Program-made: the position numbers and the translations under genes | Shown: piece by piece, positions 1 through 8,974 of the stretch | Layout: every line of letters starts with the position of its first letter | How positions within the stretch are numbered: the stretch's first letter is position 1 | NCBI RefSeq assembly: GCF_027111295.1 | Contig: NZ_CP114287.1 | Span: 2,976,001-3,040,000 of the forward strand | Source of the DNA: Flavobacterium gelatinilyticum | Lineage (GTDB): Bacteria; Bacteroidota; Bacteroidia; Flavobacteriales; Flavobacteriaceae | DNA: 64,000 bases | Reading direction: 5' to 3' | Notes under the pieces: model-generated | The model's database searches: none | The model's input: the letters and a program-made list of their open reading frames with translations, nothing else | What the model was told of the DNA's origin: nothing

Positions 1-364
1 CATGTGTACAGGTTTCTTTGCCAAATTTCATAAAGCTGAAAACATATGTTAATCCTTCCATTATAAAAATAACAACTATTGCAGCCGCATTGTCCTTTAT
101 TATTTCCGGGTTTAAAAGCCACGAACACCAGGCCACACAAAGCCAAAATACCAAATCTGTCTGACTGTCCATTCTTCGGAGTTTTTCAGAAGAAACACCT
201 TCACGACGAGCAATAATGCCATCAAAAATATCAGTCAGCAAGCCTAGAAAGATTAAAACCACAAGCTCTTTTCGAATTTCGCTTCCAAAATTATAGGTTA
301 GAATTATTAAAACAGGACCAAGTAAAAGCCTAAAAGCTATTAGCAAAACAGGTATATTTTTCAT
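1..364 (-). CDS. CDP-alcohol phosphatidyltransferase family protein (3' end outside window)
   Basis: Integral membrane enzyme family that transfers a phosphatidyl or similar group from a CDP-alcohol to an acceptor alcohol in phospholipid synthesis. The 121 visible codons begin at the ATG at 364 (MKNIPVLLIAFRLLLGP). They contain most of the family signature: DGIIAR, eight residues, then a segment ending RRMDSQTD, giving the two C-terminal aspartates. The glycine expected after the eight-residue spacer is leucine here. Hydrophobic segments flank the motif, as expected. Which alcohol is used cannot be read from this fragment. The gene is followed closely, on the same strand, by the start of nothing else in view; the upstream neighbour (377-1195) points the same way 12 bp away, so the two may be cotranscribed. 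Family assignment is firm, substrate unknown. Confidence 0.85.
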   Translation of the reverse strand, partial: MKNIPVLLIAFRLLLGPVLIILTYNFGSEIRKELVVLIFLGLLTDIFDGIIARREGVSSEKLRRMDSQTDLVFWLCVAWCSWLLNPEIIKDNAAAIVVIFIMEGLTYVFSFMKFGKETCTH

Positions 365-376
365 TTTTTTTTAGTT

Positions 377-1195
377 TTATTTCTTAAACTGCCAGTTAAT
401 AAGAGGCAGTTTTCTTTTTCCATTCGTATTCCAAATCCCAAACTGCACGCCGCGAAGGTTTTTAGAATGATTAAACAATCCTATCTGAATTCCGTTATGC
501 CGTCTCGAAACATTCGACGGAGCTATCTGAATGCCATTTCCTGATTCAGAAATATTGGCAAAACCGGAAATACTCAATCCTGCAAAGTTTTCGGTATGCA
601 ATATTCCTCCAACAGAAAAACCATTCATTGTATTCATCCCGGAAATTATTGAAACATTCATTCCTCTCATTTCTGCACCGCCCGTAAAACCTCCTGAACT
701 AATATTCAGTCCATTTATCTTAATATACGTTTTCGTAACATCATCAAAAAAAGCAACGTTACTTATTACATTGTCATTAATTCCGACCAAAAAAGACTCA
801 AACGGCACATTAATCGAAATTGTAAACAAGGCTATTGATAAAGGACTGGCTTCTACATTTAAACCGTTAATGGTTTGAAGTTTAATTTTTTTATTCTCAT
901 AATGACCAACTCCAAGAGCGAAACCATTTACTGTATTAACTCTTCTGGATATGGGCGATAAACTAAAAATCTTAATACTGTCATTTCTGTGATTATTTTC
1001 TGATTTCCACCGAAAATAATGAAGATCTAAATCCTCAATAGCTATAGGAGAATTAGACGGAACCAAAGTATCTGTTACTTTAGACTCGTTTTCCTGCGCA
1101 AAAGAGAATCCGCAGAAAAACAATATCACGACAAACTGCATCTTTCTGATAAAAGCAAAAGCCATTTTTTTCATAACTACGTTTATAATTTTCAT
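377..1195 (-). CDS. exported surface-repeat protein, LA_2272-like
   Basis: Predicted secreted or outer-membrane protein of unknown function. I choose the ATG at 1195; the longer reading frame starts at a GTG inside the intergenic palindrome and adds only a polar stretch. An N-terminal hydrophobic segment ends in FCGFSFAQ, a typical signal peptidase I site. The C-terminal half is built from repeated short units of the type NGLNIS, RGMNVS, NGIQIG-FN and RGVQFGIWN, that is, a glycine/asparagine step every 12 to 20 residues, which resembles the LA_2272 surface-repeat family (probably a beta-structured repeat). It lies divergent to the HTH gene at 1298 and shares its control region, so that regulator may control it. 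Function is not known; the family name is from memory of the repeat pattern. Confidence 0.65.
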   Translation of the reverse strand: MKIINVVMKKMAFAFIRKMQFVVILFFCGFSFAQENESKVTDTLVPSNSPIAIEDLDLHYFRWKSENNHRNDSIKIFSLSPISRRVNTVNGFALGVGHYENKKIKLQTINGLNVEASPLSIALFTISINVPFESFLVGINDNVISNVAFFDDVTKTYIKINGLNISSGGFTGGAEMRGMNVSIISGMNTMNGFSVGGILHTENFAGLSISGFANISESGNGIQIAPSNVSRRHNGIQIGLFNHSKNLRGVQFGIWNTNGKRKLPLINWQFKK

Positions 1196-1227
1196 GTTAT
1201 TCTTTTTAAAATTACGAGACAAACTTA

Positions 1228-1294
1228 TTGCAATAATCACATTTTATTTTGTGGAAATAAATAAAACAAAATCATAAATTTGTGATTATCGCAA
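1228..1294. promoter_or_regulatory. inverted repeat spanning a divergent control region (putative operator pair)
   Basis: TTGCAATAATCACA at 1228-1241 and TGTGATTATCGCAA at 1281-1294 are inverted copies with one mismatch in 14. Their centres are 53 bp apart, about five helical turns. The right arm ends 3 bp before the ATG of the HTH gene and the left arm lies upstream of the surface-repeat gene. The layout suits binding by the HTH protein with autoregulation. Binding itself is inference. Confidence 0.5.
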
Positions 1295-1297
1295 ATT

Positions 1298-2260
1298 ATG
1301 AAATCACAAGAATTATTTTTAAAGGCAATCAGGCAAAAAACATCTAAGTCAGCTTCTTTAATTGAAGAAATCGCAGGAGTTTTAGAAATCAGTTATGACG
1401 CTTCGCACCGGAGAATTTCGGGAAAGAGTAAATTTTCTATAGGCGAAACAATAAAACTGGCGGGTCATTTCAATATTTCATTAGACAATTTATTTTCGAA
1501 CAGAGAGAAAGTGATTATCGAAAAAACAATTGAAATTGAGAATTTAAAAGACATGCTTCAGTATTTTAAATCATCATCTGAAAACATCGAAGCATTAACA
1601 AAAAACAAGAAAACAACCTTGTTTTACTCTGCGAAAGATATTCCGTTGTTTTACTTTATGGACGGAACTATTTTGTCCAAATTCAAAGCCTTTGTTTGGC
1701 TGAATCTCTTAAATTCGAATCAGAAGAAAGTGGCTTTTGAAAATTTTGTAATTGACGAATCTTTTTCTGAATACATGCAAAAGCTAAAAAAGATTTACGA
1801 AAATACATTTGTAAACGAAGTTTGGAATGATACTACTATAAACAGCAGCCTGCAGCAGATTCTTTATTTTTATGAAGCAGGTCTTTTGAATTTAAAAAGT
1901 GCCAATGCGCTCTGCATTGATTTAAAAAGGATTATTAATCTTATAAAAACAAAATGTAACGAACCCGATGACAAGTTCTCAATTTATTACAACGAACTGA
2001 TCTTACTCAACAACAACATGCTGATTGAAACGGATGAAAAATTAACCATGTTTGTTCCTTATACCTTATTAGGATATTTTATAACGGATAATGAAGAAAG
2101 CTGTAAAAACGTACATCATTTTTTTAAACAGCAGATTATCAATTCCATTCCGTTAAGACAATCTGGAATTAAGGAACAGAATCTTTTCTTTAACCGTGCA
2201 ATTCGCAAGATAGATTATTATGTTGAAAAAATAAATTCGCAGGTAGATCTTCATTTCTGA
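1298..2260 (+). CDS. HTH (BetR/XRE-like) transcriptional regulator
   Basis: Predicted cytoplasmic DNA-binding protein of 320 residues. Residues about 1-65 form a helix-turn-helix resembling the Cro/XRE and BetR type: an amphipathic first helix (ELFLKAIRQKT), then a segment containing LIEEIAGVLEIS with YDASHRRISG as recognition region, then FSIGETIKLAGHFNISLDNLF. The remaining 250 residues are predicted mainly helical, have no signal peptide or membrane segment, and match no domain I recognise; they may sense a signal or oligomerise. The ATG lies 3 bp after one arm of a 14-bp inverted repeat, suggesting autoregulation and control of the divergent surface-repeat gene. It is also the nearest regulator to the TonB cluster at 2422-8906, but a link is unproven. 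Confidence 0.65.
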   Translation: MKSQELFLKAIRQKTSKSASLIEEIAGVLEISYDASHRRISGKSKFSIGETIKLAGHFNISLDNLFSNREKVIIEKTIEIENLKDMLQYFKSSSENIEALTKNKKTTLFYSAKDIPLFYFMDGTILSKFKAFVWLNLLNSNQKKVAFENFVIDESFSEYMQKLKKIYENTFVNEVWNDTTINSSLQQILYFYEAGLLNLKSANALCIDLKRIINLIKTKCNEPDDKFSIYYNELILLNNNMLIETDEKLTMFVPYTLLGYFITDNEESCKNVHHFFKQQIINSIPLRQSGIKEQNLFFNRAIRKIDYYVEKINSQVDLHF

Positions 2261-2377
2261 TTTTTTAATCCCACCCTTTAACCAATGACGAATAATGGGA
2301 AAAACTTTCAATTTAAAGAAATGTAACAATTTCGCTGCATTTTAACATTTTAATACAACATTAAAGACTTTTTTTTA

Positions 2378-2385
2378 TACTTTTG
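2378..2385 (+). promoter_or_regulatory. Bacteroidota -7 promoter element
   Basis: TACTTTTG fits the Bacteroidota -7 consensus TAnnTTTG, 37 bp before the TTG start of the first gene of the 2422-8906 cluster. No convincing TTG -33 element is visible at the usual distance, so this is a candidate only. Confidence 0.4.
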
Positions 2386-2421
2386 AAATCACCAAAACCA
2401 ACCATTTAACCATACAATCCT

Positions 2422-3195
2422 TTGAAAAATTATAAAAAAAAGAATATAATCCTTCTTCTGCTTGGATTATTCTTAAGTATTACCCCAATTTACAGCCAAA
2501 CAAGTAATAATACTATTTCTATTTACAATTGGTTTGACCAGACTTTAGGAAAAGAAAATCTTGCTATATATAATGGTCCGCGTCATGTTAATTACTACAG
2601 AACGTTAGACAACAGCCATAGTTATTATGTATCAGGTAATTATAGTTCCGGAGATGTTACTTACGAAAACCAGACTTACTCTAATCTTGATCTTAAATAC
2701 GATGTAAACAATGACATTCTGGTTTTTAAACCTACAGGCGAATTCGATTATATGGGAATCTGTCTAATAAAGGAAAGAACTGCGGGCTTTAGTATTTACA
2801 ACAAAAAATTCATTAATATAAATTACAACAATCCTAAATGTCCGCCCTTTATGAATGGATATTATCAGGAAATTGTTTTTTCTAAAATCAATGTACTGTA
2901 TATCAAACACCATAAAACCAGAACAAAAGTTATTGACACCAAAACAATTTCTGATGGTGTAAATCAGCCCACTACGGATTCGTTTAGAGACAAAAATGAG
3001 TTTGTCTTAAAATACAAAGACGTTTATTATAAGTTAAATTCAAAAAGTGATCTCATTAAAATTTTCCCTGAGCACAAAAGCATCATAAAAAATTACTACA
3101 GTAATAATGTTCAATTAGAGAAATCAGATAATAAAGTTTTTATTGAAAATCTAATTAAAGAAATCAACAATTATCTCCCTAATGAACTAAACTGA
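2422..3195 (+). CDS. exported protein of unknown function, TTG start
   Basis: A 257-residue protein with an N-terminal signal peptide (lysine-rich n-region, hydrophobic core, cleavage near PIYSQ). No in-frame ATG precedes the signal peptide and the next methionine is far inside, so TTG at 2422 must be the start. The mature part is rich in Tyr, Asn and Lys and has no motif I recognise. It ends 2 bp before the TonB receptor and is the first gene of a tight four-gene run. By position it is likely a periplasmic or outer-membrane accessory to the receptor; this is inference from context only. Confidence 0.6.
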   Translation: MKNYKKKNIILLLLGLFLSITPIYSQTSNNTISIYNWFDQTLGKENLAIYNGPRHVNYYRTLDNSHSYYVSGNYSSGDVTYENQTYSNLDLKYDVNNDILVFKPTGEFDYMGICLIKERTAGFSIYNKKFININYNNPKCPPFMNGYYQEIVFSKINVLYIKHHKTRTKVIDTKTISDGVNQPTTDSFRDKNEFVLKYKDVYYKLNSKSDLIKIFPEHKSIIKNYYSNNVQLEKSDNKVFIENLIKEINNYLPNELN

Positions 3196-3197
3196 AC

Positions 3198-5960
3198 ATG
3201 AAAAAAATTATACTCACATTATTTTTATCTGCCTTTTTTACAGTATCATTTAGTCAGGAAAAAAGCAAAAAAATATCCATAGATTTTAACAATACTGATT
3301 TAAAAACAGCCATAGAAAGTATTGAAAAAGTCAGCGGTTACAAATTTTATTTTGATGAGAACTGGTTTAAAAAAGAAACCGTTTTAATAACTAAAACCTA
3401 CAGCAATATTTCTATAAATGAAATACTTGACAGTCTTTTTGAAAAAACGGCTTTAAATTATTTCATTACCGAAAACAAAATAATCCTGACACAAAACAGC
3501 ACGATTCACAGTTCGCTGCCTGATGATTATTTCGGTGCAAAAAATCCGGAGCCAAATAAGGTCACGGTAACTCCCCTGTTTCATCAGCAATACGATACTG
3601 TTGCACAGAAGAATAATGCAGCTGGAATACTTTATATTGGTAAGGAAAAAAAGGGAGGAGAATTAAAATCGTATACAATTTCGGGCTATATAAAAAATCG
3701 AAAAACAAAAAATTCACTTTCTAATGCAACGATTAAAGTTCGGGGTAAAAACAGCAGTACCGTTACCAACAACGAAGGATATTACAAAGTAATTGTGCCT
3801 TTTGGCCTTAATTATATTGACGTAGAACTAGTTAATCATAAGAAAACCACAGAAACAATTATGGTTTATGATGACGGAAAATTAGACATATCTCTTGACG
3901 AAACCTTTAACGAATTAGACGAAGTCGTTATTAAAAAGAGTGCCAACAAGAATGTAAAAGATGTTATTGCAGGCGTATCGACTATTGATGTTGAAAAGAT
4001 AAAAAACATTCCGCTGGTACTTGGTGAAAGAGATATATTTAGAGTAGCCACAACTTTACCCGGAATAAAAACGACAGGAGAAGGTTCTGCAGGATTTAAT
4101 GTACGAGGCGGAAAAGACGACCAGAACTTAATTCTTCTGGATAACGCGGTATTGTATAATACTTCGCATTTTTTAGGTTTTTTCTCTGCTGTGAATCCAT
4201 ACACAACCAGTAAAGTAGATATTTACAAAGGAAGTATTCCGGCAAGATTTGGAGGCAGATTATCTTCAGTTTTTGATATTTCTTCAAAAAACGGTAATCC
4301 GGAAAAATTTTCGGGCGAAGGCGGTATCGGGTCTGTAACAAGTAATCTGACCATTGGAACTCCTATAATAAAAAACAAGGCCAGCATACTGGCAGGATTT
4401 AGAACAACGTATTCAGAATGGATATTAAAAAGGCTTAAAGATGAATCTTTAAAAAACAGCGAGGCTGCTTTTTTTGACGGAATTGTAAAATACAACCATA
4501 AGATTACCAAAAACAATAATGTTGAAGCAACACTATATTACAGCAAGGATCGTTTCAGCATCTCGTCTGATTCTGTTTATAAATACAGTAATGCTTTAGT
4601 TTCTTTAAAATGGAATCATGCATTTAATGAGAAAAGCAAAGCCGATTTCATCTTTACAAACAGTGAATATAAATTCAACATAGATTACGATAACGGAACT
4701 CCAAACTCTTTTGATTACGGATATAAACTGAATGAAACGCAGTTTATCGCCAATGGTAATTATGCTCCTAATTCAAAACATGCTTTTAATTATGGTCTCT
4801 CAAGTAAACTTTACAATATTGCGCCGGGATATCTTAATCCCAAAGATCCGGCATCAAAAATAATTCCTGTAAAAATTGAAGACGAGAAAGCTTTAGAGTC
4901 GGCTGTTTATCTTGCTGATAATTATAATATAACCGAAAAAATACTCGTAAACCTCGGGCTGCGATATTCTACTTATTCTGCTTTGGGCGAATCTACACAG
5001 CGAATTTACGAACCTAATTCACCGGTTAATGACAATACAGTTGCTGATATAAAATATTATAAGAAAAATGAAGTCGTTAAAACCTACGGAGGTTTTGAAC
5101 CCCGAATCGCTTTACGCTATTTGTTTACAGATGATTTTTCTGTAAAAGCAAGTTTCGACAAAACATATCAGTACATTCATTTACTCACAAACAACACCAC
5201 ACAATCTCCTACAGATGCATGGAAATTATCTGATTTAAATATTGCTCCACAAAAAGCACAGCAATATTCTTTAGGATTTTATAAAAATCTTTACGACGAT
5301 GAATTGGAGTTAAGCCTTGAAGGATATTATAAAAAATCAGCCAATCTTCTGGATTACAAAGTGGGTTCTGATTTAATGCTGAATGAGAATCCCGAAACCC
5401 AGCTTTTACAGGGAGAAGGAAAAGCATACGGAATTGAATTTTTGATTAAAAAGAATATTGGAAAACTGAATGGATGGTTAGGCTATACGTATTCGAGAAC
5501 TTTTATACGATTACCAAGTCAGTTTAATGAAGAAAAAGTAAACAATGGCAATTATTTCCCAACAAATTTTGACAAACCGCACGAAGTAAGTGCTGTACTC
5601 AATTATAAATTTACAAAGAGATACAGCTTGTCGAGCAATTTTGTTTATCAATCCGGAAGACCTATCACCTTCCCTATCGGAAGCTATATGTATAATGGCA
5701 TGGAATACACTTTATACAGTGACCGAAACAAATTCAGAATACCGGATTATTACCGATTAGATATTGGATTTAATATTGAAGGAAATCATAAAATAAAGAA
5801 ACTCTCCCACAGTTTTTGGAATATTTCTATTTACAATGTGTTAGGAAGAAACAATCCGTATTCGATTTTCTTTATAACGACAAACGGACAGGTTAAAGCA
5901 TACAAAACTTCGATATTTTCTGTGCCAATTCCAACAATAACGTATAACATTAAATTTTAA
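3198..5960 (+). CDS. TonB-dependent receptor with N-terminal STN domain
   Basis: A 920-residue outer-membrane active transporter energised by TonB. In order: signal peptide (to about residue 20, ending SFSQ); an STN domain at about 24-95, as in FecA-type receptors and secretins; a carboxypeptidase-regulatory-like beta domain at about 158-235 (YTISGYIKNRKTKNSLSNA, then TNNEGYYKV); a plug at about 245-350 with VRGG and the DNAVLYN segment; then a C-terminal beta-barrel ending in a Phe-terminated strand (YNIKF). An STN domain usually means signalling to a FecR-type anti-sigma factor, but none is adjacent. The DUF4249 and MG2/plug genes follow in the same direction. Ligand unknown; small molecules, peptides and glycans are all possible. 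Confidence 0.88.
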   Translation: MKKIILTLFLSAFFTVSFSQEKSKKISIDFNNTDLKTAIESIEKVSGYKFYFDENWFKKETVLITKTYSNISINEILDSLFEKTALNYFITENKIILTQNSTIHSSLPDDYFGAKNPEPNKVTVTPLFHQQYDTVAQKNNAAGILYIGKEKKGGELKSYTISGYIKNRKTKNSLSNATIKVRGKNSSTVTNNEGYYKVIVPFGLNYIDVELVNHKKTTETIMVYDDGKLDISLDETFNELDEVVIKKSANKNVKDVIAGVSTIDVEKIKNIPLVLGERDIFRVATTLPGIKTTGEGSAGFNVRGGKDDQNLILLDNAVLYNTSHFLGFFSAVNPYTTSKVDIYKGSIPARFGGRLSSVFDISSKNGNPEKFSGEGGIGSVTSNLTIGTPIIKNKASILAGFRTTYSEWILKRLKDESLKNSEAAFFDGIVKYNHKITKNNNVEATLYYSKDRFSISSDSVYKYSNALVSLKWNHAFNEKSKADFIFTNSEYKFNIDYDNGTPNSFDYGYKLNETQFIANGNYAPNSKHAFNYGLSSKLYNIAPGYLNPKDPASKIIPVKIEDEKALESAVYLADNYNITEKILVNLGLRYSTYSALGESTQRIYEPNSPVNDNTVADIKYYKKNEVVKTYGGFEPRIALRYLFTDDFSVKASFDKTYQYIHLLTNNTTQSPTDAWKLSDLNIAPQKAQQYSLGFYKNLYDDELELSLEGYYKKSANLLDYKVGSDLMLNENPETQLLQGEGKAYGIEFLIKKNIGKLNGWLGYTYSRTFIRLPSQFNEEKVNNGNYFPTNFDKPHEVSAVLNYKFTKRYSLSSNFVYQSGRPITFPIGSYMYNGMEYTLYSDRNKFRIPDYYRLDIGFNIEGNHKIKKLSHSFWNISIYNVLGRNNPYSIFFITTNGQVKAYKTSIFSVPIPTITYNIKF

Positions 5961-5970
5961 TTATTAAAAA

Positions 5971-7188
5971 ATGAAATTTAAAACCAAACATATCAAACAT
6001 TTATACAAAAAGGTTTTTCTTGTACTTTTTTGTATATCTGTCAGCAGCTGTACAGAACAATATGTTTTCCAATCGAATACATTCGAAAGCATACTTGTTG
6101 TGCAAGCCAATATTACTAACGAACTAAAAACGCAGGAAATCAAAATCACAAGATCATACCGCCTGGAAGAATATGGACCTCCAACTGAAGAAGGGGTAAA
6201 TGTTTATGTTACCGAGGACGGCAGTAAATCGTATGAATTTGAATTTGAAAAAGCAACGGGACTGTATGTGTCAAAGGCGCCATTTCAGGCTGTTCCTGAA
6301 AAATCATATCAATTGCATTTTACTACTAAAGAAGGAAAATCATATTCGTCTTCTATTGAAACTTTAACACCTGTTAACGAAATTAATGTAGAACCAAAAA
6401 TCGAAACTATCGATGGCGAAAAGGGTGTTCAGATTAGGGTAACCAGTTTTGATCCAAGTGCAAAATCACTATTCTACAGATATGAATATGACGAGACTTA
6501 TAAAATAGTAGCTCCTGACTGGAAACCTAATAAATTAATAGTTGCGCCATTTACAACAAACGGATTTCCTGATTTTATAGTGGTTCCCAGGGAAGAAGAA
6601 ACCAGAGTTTGTTTTACCACAAAAAAATCAGATAATTTGATTTTAGTGAATACTACTGATTTAAGTGAAGACCGAATTGATCTTCCAATACGTTTTATTG
6701 GCATAGCAGAACCTATCCTAAATGAACGTTACAGTATAATCGTTCGTCAATACGTACAAAATTTAGAGTCGTATACGTATTACAGTACATTAAAAAAACT
6801 ATCCACATCTGAAAGTATTTTTTCGCAGGTACAGCCTGGATTTAATTATGGAAATCTCAAATCAGATGATAATGCCGATGAAAAAATAGTAGGGTATTTT
6901 GAAGTATCGTCAGTTTCATCAAAAAGAATATTTTTCAATTTTAGGGATATCTTTGTAGCTGATCCTTATCCTCCATATTATATACCATGTGTACCTGAAG
7001 AACTGCAAAACTGCTGGGATGCGGGCCCGGGGTGCAGAGGTCCAAAAATTCTTTCTATCGTTAAAGCGCCAAAAACTGCAGGCGCTTATTACGGAAGATT
7101 TGATGACATTTTCGTATTTGTACCTTCACCTTGCGGAGACTGTACTTCATTTTCATCTAACATTAGACCTTTATTTTGGATAGATTAA
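5971..7188 (+). CDS. DUF4249 family lipoprotein
   Basis: A 405-residue predicted lipoprotein: the N-terminus is basic, then hydrophobic, with a lipobox ending in VSSCTEQ. Length, position directly after an STN-type TonB receptor and the early beta-sheet pattern (SILVVQANITNELKTQEIK) match DUF4249 proteins, which are routinely encoded beside such receptors in Bacteroidota and are thought to be their surface or periplasmic partners. The C-terminal 60 residues contain a cluster of cysteines (CVPEELQNCW, GPGCRGP, PCGDC) that could form disulfides in the envelope. It starts 10 bp after the receptor stop and its end overlaps the next gene by 13 bp, indicating an operon. Molecular function unknown. 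Confidence 0.8.
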   Translation: MKFKTKHIKHLYKKVFLVLFCISVSSCTEQYVFQSNTFESILVVQANITNELKTQEIKITRSYRLEEYGPPTEEGVNVYVTEDGSKSYEFEFEKATGLYVSKAPFQAVPEKSYQLHFTTKEGKSYSSSIETLTPVNEINVEPKIETIDGEKGVQIRVTSFDPSAKSLFYRYEYDETYKIVAPDWKPNKLIVAPFTTNGFPDFIVVPREEETRVCFTTKKSDNLILVNTTDLSEDRIDLPIRFIGIAEPILNERYSIIVRQYVQNLESYTYYSTLKKLSTSESIFSQVQPGFNYGNLKSDDNADEKIVGYFEVSSVSSKRIFFNFRDIFVADPYPPYYIPCVPEELQNCWDAGPGCRGPKILSIVKAPKTAGAYYGRFDDIFVFVPSPCGDCTSFSSNIRPLFWID

Positions 7189-8906
7189 AAAAAATAGCAA
7201 ACCTGATTATGCTGCTCATTGTTAATGCAGCTATTGCGCAGAATGGTTCATTGCAAAAAAATGAAACCAGTAAACTGACCATTGAAAATATATTCGTTCA
7301 TGTAAGCAACACAACATTAATTGCCGGTGAAACTTTACACTGTAAATTGTATTGTTTAAATTCTCCAAACAACAATTTTAGTTCTATAAGCAAAATTGCG
7401 CATGTTGAATTGGTAAACAAAGAAAACCAAAGTATTCTCACGGCTAAAATAAACCTTGAAAACGGAACAGGAGAAGGCGATTTCTTTATTCCGGCAACAA
7501 TTGCTACAGGCAGTTACAAACTAATTGCTTATACCAAATGGATGCTGAACAATAGTGATTCTAAAGTATCTTCAACTGACCTGATACTTATAAATCCTTA
7601 TACCACGAACAGCGACAAAATAAATAACTCAAAAGATGTTACAAACAATTTCGAAGCGAAATCAAATTCAGGGTCTTATGCTTTAGAAGTAAATAAAAAG
7701 TTTTTTGCAAAAAGAGAACAGGTTTCAATAAGCCTGAAATCAGTAAATTCGATGAATACGAAGGGAAACTTTTCTCTTTCAGTAAAAAAGAAAGACAATC
7801 TCCCTTCTCAAAAACAAATGAACTCTAATGAATTTGCGGCATACAACTCGGGTTTACAAACTACCTTGAAGGAACAACTCTCTTTTCTACCGGAACTTAG
7901 AGGAGAAATTATCTCGGGAACAATTACCAACAATAAAGATCCGAAACAAGTTGCAGGAAAAAATGTCGCACTATCATTACCCGGAGACAATTTTGCATTT
8001 AAGATTGCTAAAACCAATTCAGAGGGTAAATTCAATTTTATTTTAGATAAAAGTCCAAATTACTCAAATGCCGTAATTCAGGTTACGGGTGAAGACAAAA
8101 ACGACTACACAGTTGAAATTGATAAAGCGAATGTTTACAATTTAAAAAACACAACATCATCAGAAGAATTAAGTCTTAGTTTTGATTATAAAGCCGGTAT
8201 AGAAGAAAGATCTGTCGCCAGTCAAATTGAAAACGCTTATTATACTTCTAAAAAAGACAGTCTACAGCCAGACGTAAAAACAGTTCCTTTTTATAATCCA
8301 TTATTAGAAAGAGAATATATTCTTGAAGATTACACCAAATTTCCTTCTTTAAAAGAAACGATTACAGAAGTAGTTAAAGAAGCCTATTATCGCGAGGAAA
8401 ATAAAAATTTCACCCTTCATGTCAGAGATATTAACTATGATCTTAAATTTTTCGCTGAACCGGCATTAATTCTTGTTGACGGTCTGATGATCCAGAACAG
8501 CAATGAATTAGTCGATTATAAAATGGAGAATGTTTATAAAATAAGTCTTGTACCTGGCGTTTATGTCTATGGTCCAAAAGCGTTTGACGGCATTATCAGC
8601 TTTACGACAAAAAACGGTGACTATATCACTAAAGAAAAAGGCAGTCATATTTTAAAAACCGAAATTCAGAGACCTTTAAATAAAACAATCTGCTTTAAAC
8701 CGGATTACACCAATACCAATAAATATGATCGTATTCCTGACTACAGACATCAGCTTTTATGGGAACCAGAATTATCTCTGGAAGGTTTAGAAAAAACAAT
8801 CTCATTTTTTACTTCTGATGTTCCGGGTATATACGAAATAAACCTTGAAGGATTTACAAACAATGGAACTCCGGTATCTTTAAAAGAAAGTTTTGAAGTA
8901 AAATAA
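7176..8906 (+). CDS. MG2-like exported protein with an orphan TonB-plug-like segment
   Basis: A 576-residue exported protein. TTG at 7176, inside the end of the DUF4249 gene, gives a proper signal peptide (MDRLKKIANLIMLLIVNAA, cleavage near AIAQ); the next methionine, residue 12, would remove its charged n-region. Residues about 30-130 resemble an alpha-2-macroglobulin MG2 domain (FVHVSNTTLIAGETLHCKLY, later ATGSYKLIAYTKW). Residues about 240-320 resemble a carboxypeptidase-regulatory-like domain. Residues about 420-485 look like a TonB receptor plug core (ALILVDGLMIQN, YVYGPKAFDGIISFTTKNG), yet no beta-barrel follows. It is the last gene of the cluster before a terminator. It may be a periplasmic or surface partner of the receptor at 3198. 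Role is inference. Confidence 0.65.
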   Translation: MDRLKKIANLIMLLIVNAAIAQNGSLQKNETSKLTIENIFVHVSNTTLIAGETLHCKLYCLNSPNNNFSSISKIAHVELVNKENQSILTAKINLENGTGEGDFFIPATIATGSYKLIAYTKWMLNNSDSKVSSTDLILINPYTTNSDKINNSKDVTNNFEAKSNSGSYALEVNKKFFAKREQVSISLKSVNSMNTKGNFSLSVKKKDNLPSQKQMNSNEFAAYNSGLQTTLKEQLSFLPELRGEIISGTITNNKDPKQVAGKNVALSLPGDNFAFKIAKTNSEGKFNFILDKSPNYSNAVIQVTGEDKNDYTVEIDKANVYNLKNTTSSEELSLSFDYKAGIEERSVASQIENAYYTSKKDSLQPDVKTVPFYNPLLEREYILEDYTKFPSLKETITEVVKEAYYREENKNFTLHVRDINYDLKFFAEPALILVDGLMIQNSNELVDYKMENVYKISLVPGVYVYGPKAFDGIISFTTKNGDYITKEKGSHILKTEIQRPLNKTICFKPDYTNTNKYDRIPDYRHQLLWEPELSLEGLEKTISFFTSDVPGIYEINLEGFTNNGTPVSLKESFEVK

Positions 8907-8929
8907 ACACCTAAAAATCTTTAAAAAAT

Positions 8930-8974
8930 AAAACCTCTATTTCTGAAAATCAGGATAAAGGTTTTGTTTTTTTT
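8930..8974 (+). terminator. Rho-independent terminator after the TonB/DUF4249/MG2 cluster
   Basis: AAAACCT ... AGGTTTT outer stem with an inner CTGAAAATCAG hairpin, followed by a T-run (GTTTTGTTTTTTTT), 24 bp after the stop of the MG2-like gene. Confidence 0.75.

Noticed and set aside
531..878. 115-aa open frame on plus inside the surface-repeat gene
   Set aside because: Antisense shadow of a repeat-rich coding region, with no start signal or domain.
3866..4516. Minus-strand open frames inside the TonB receptor
   Set aside because: Antisense shadows; the plus-strand receptor is complete and intact through the region.
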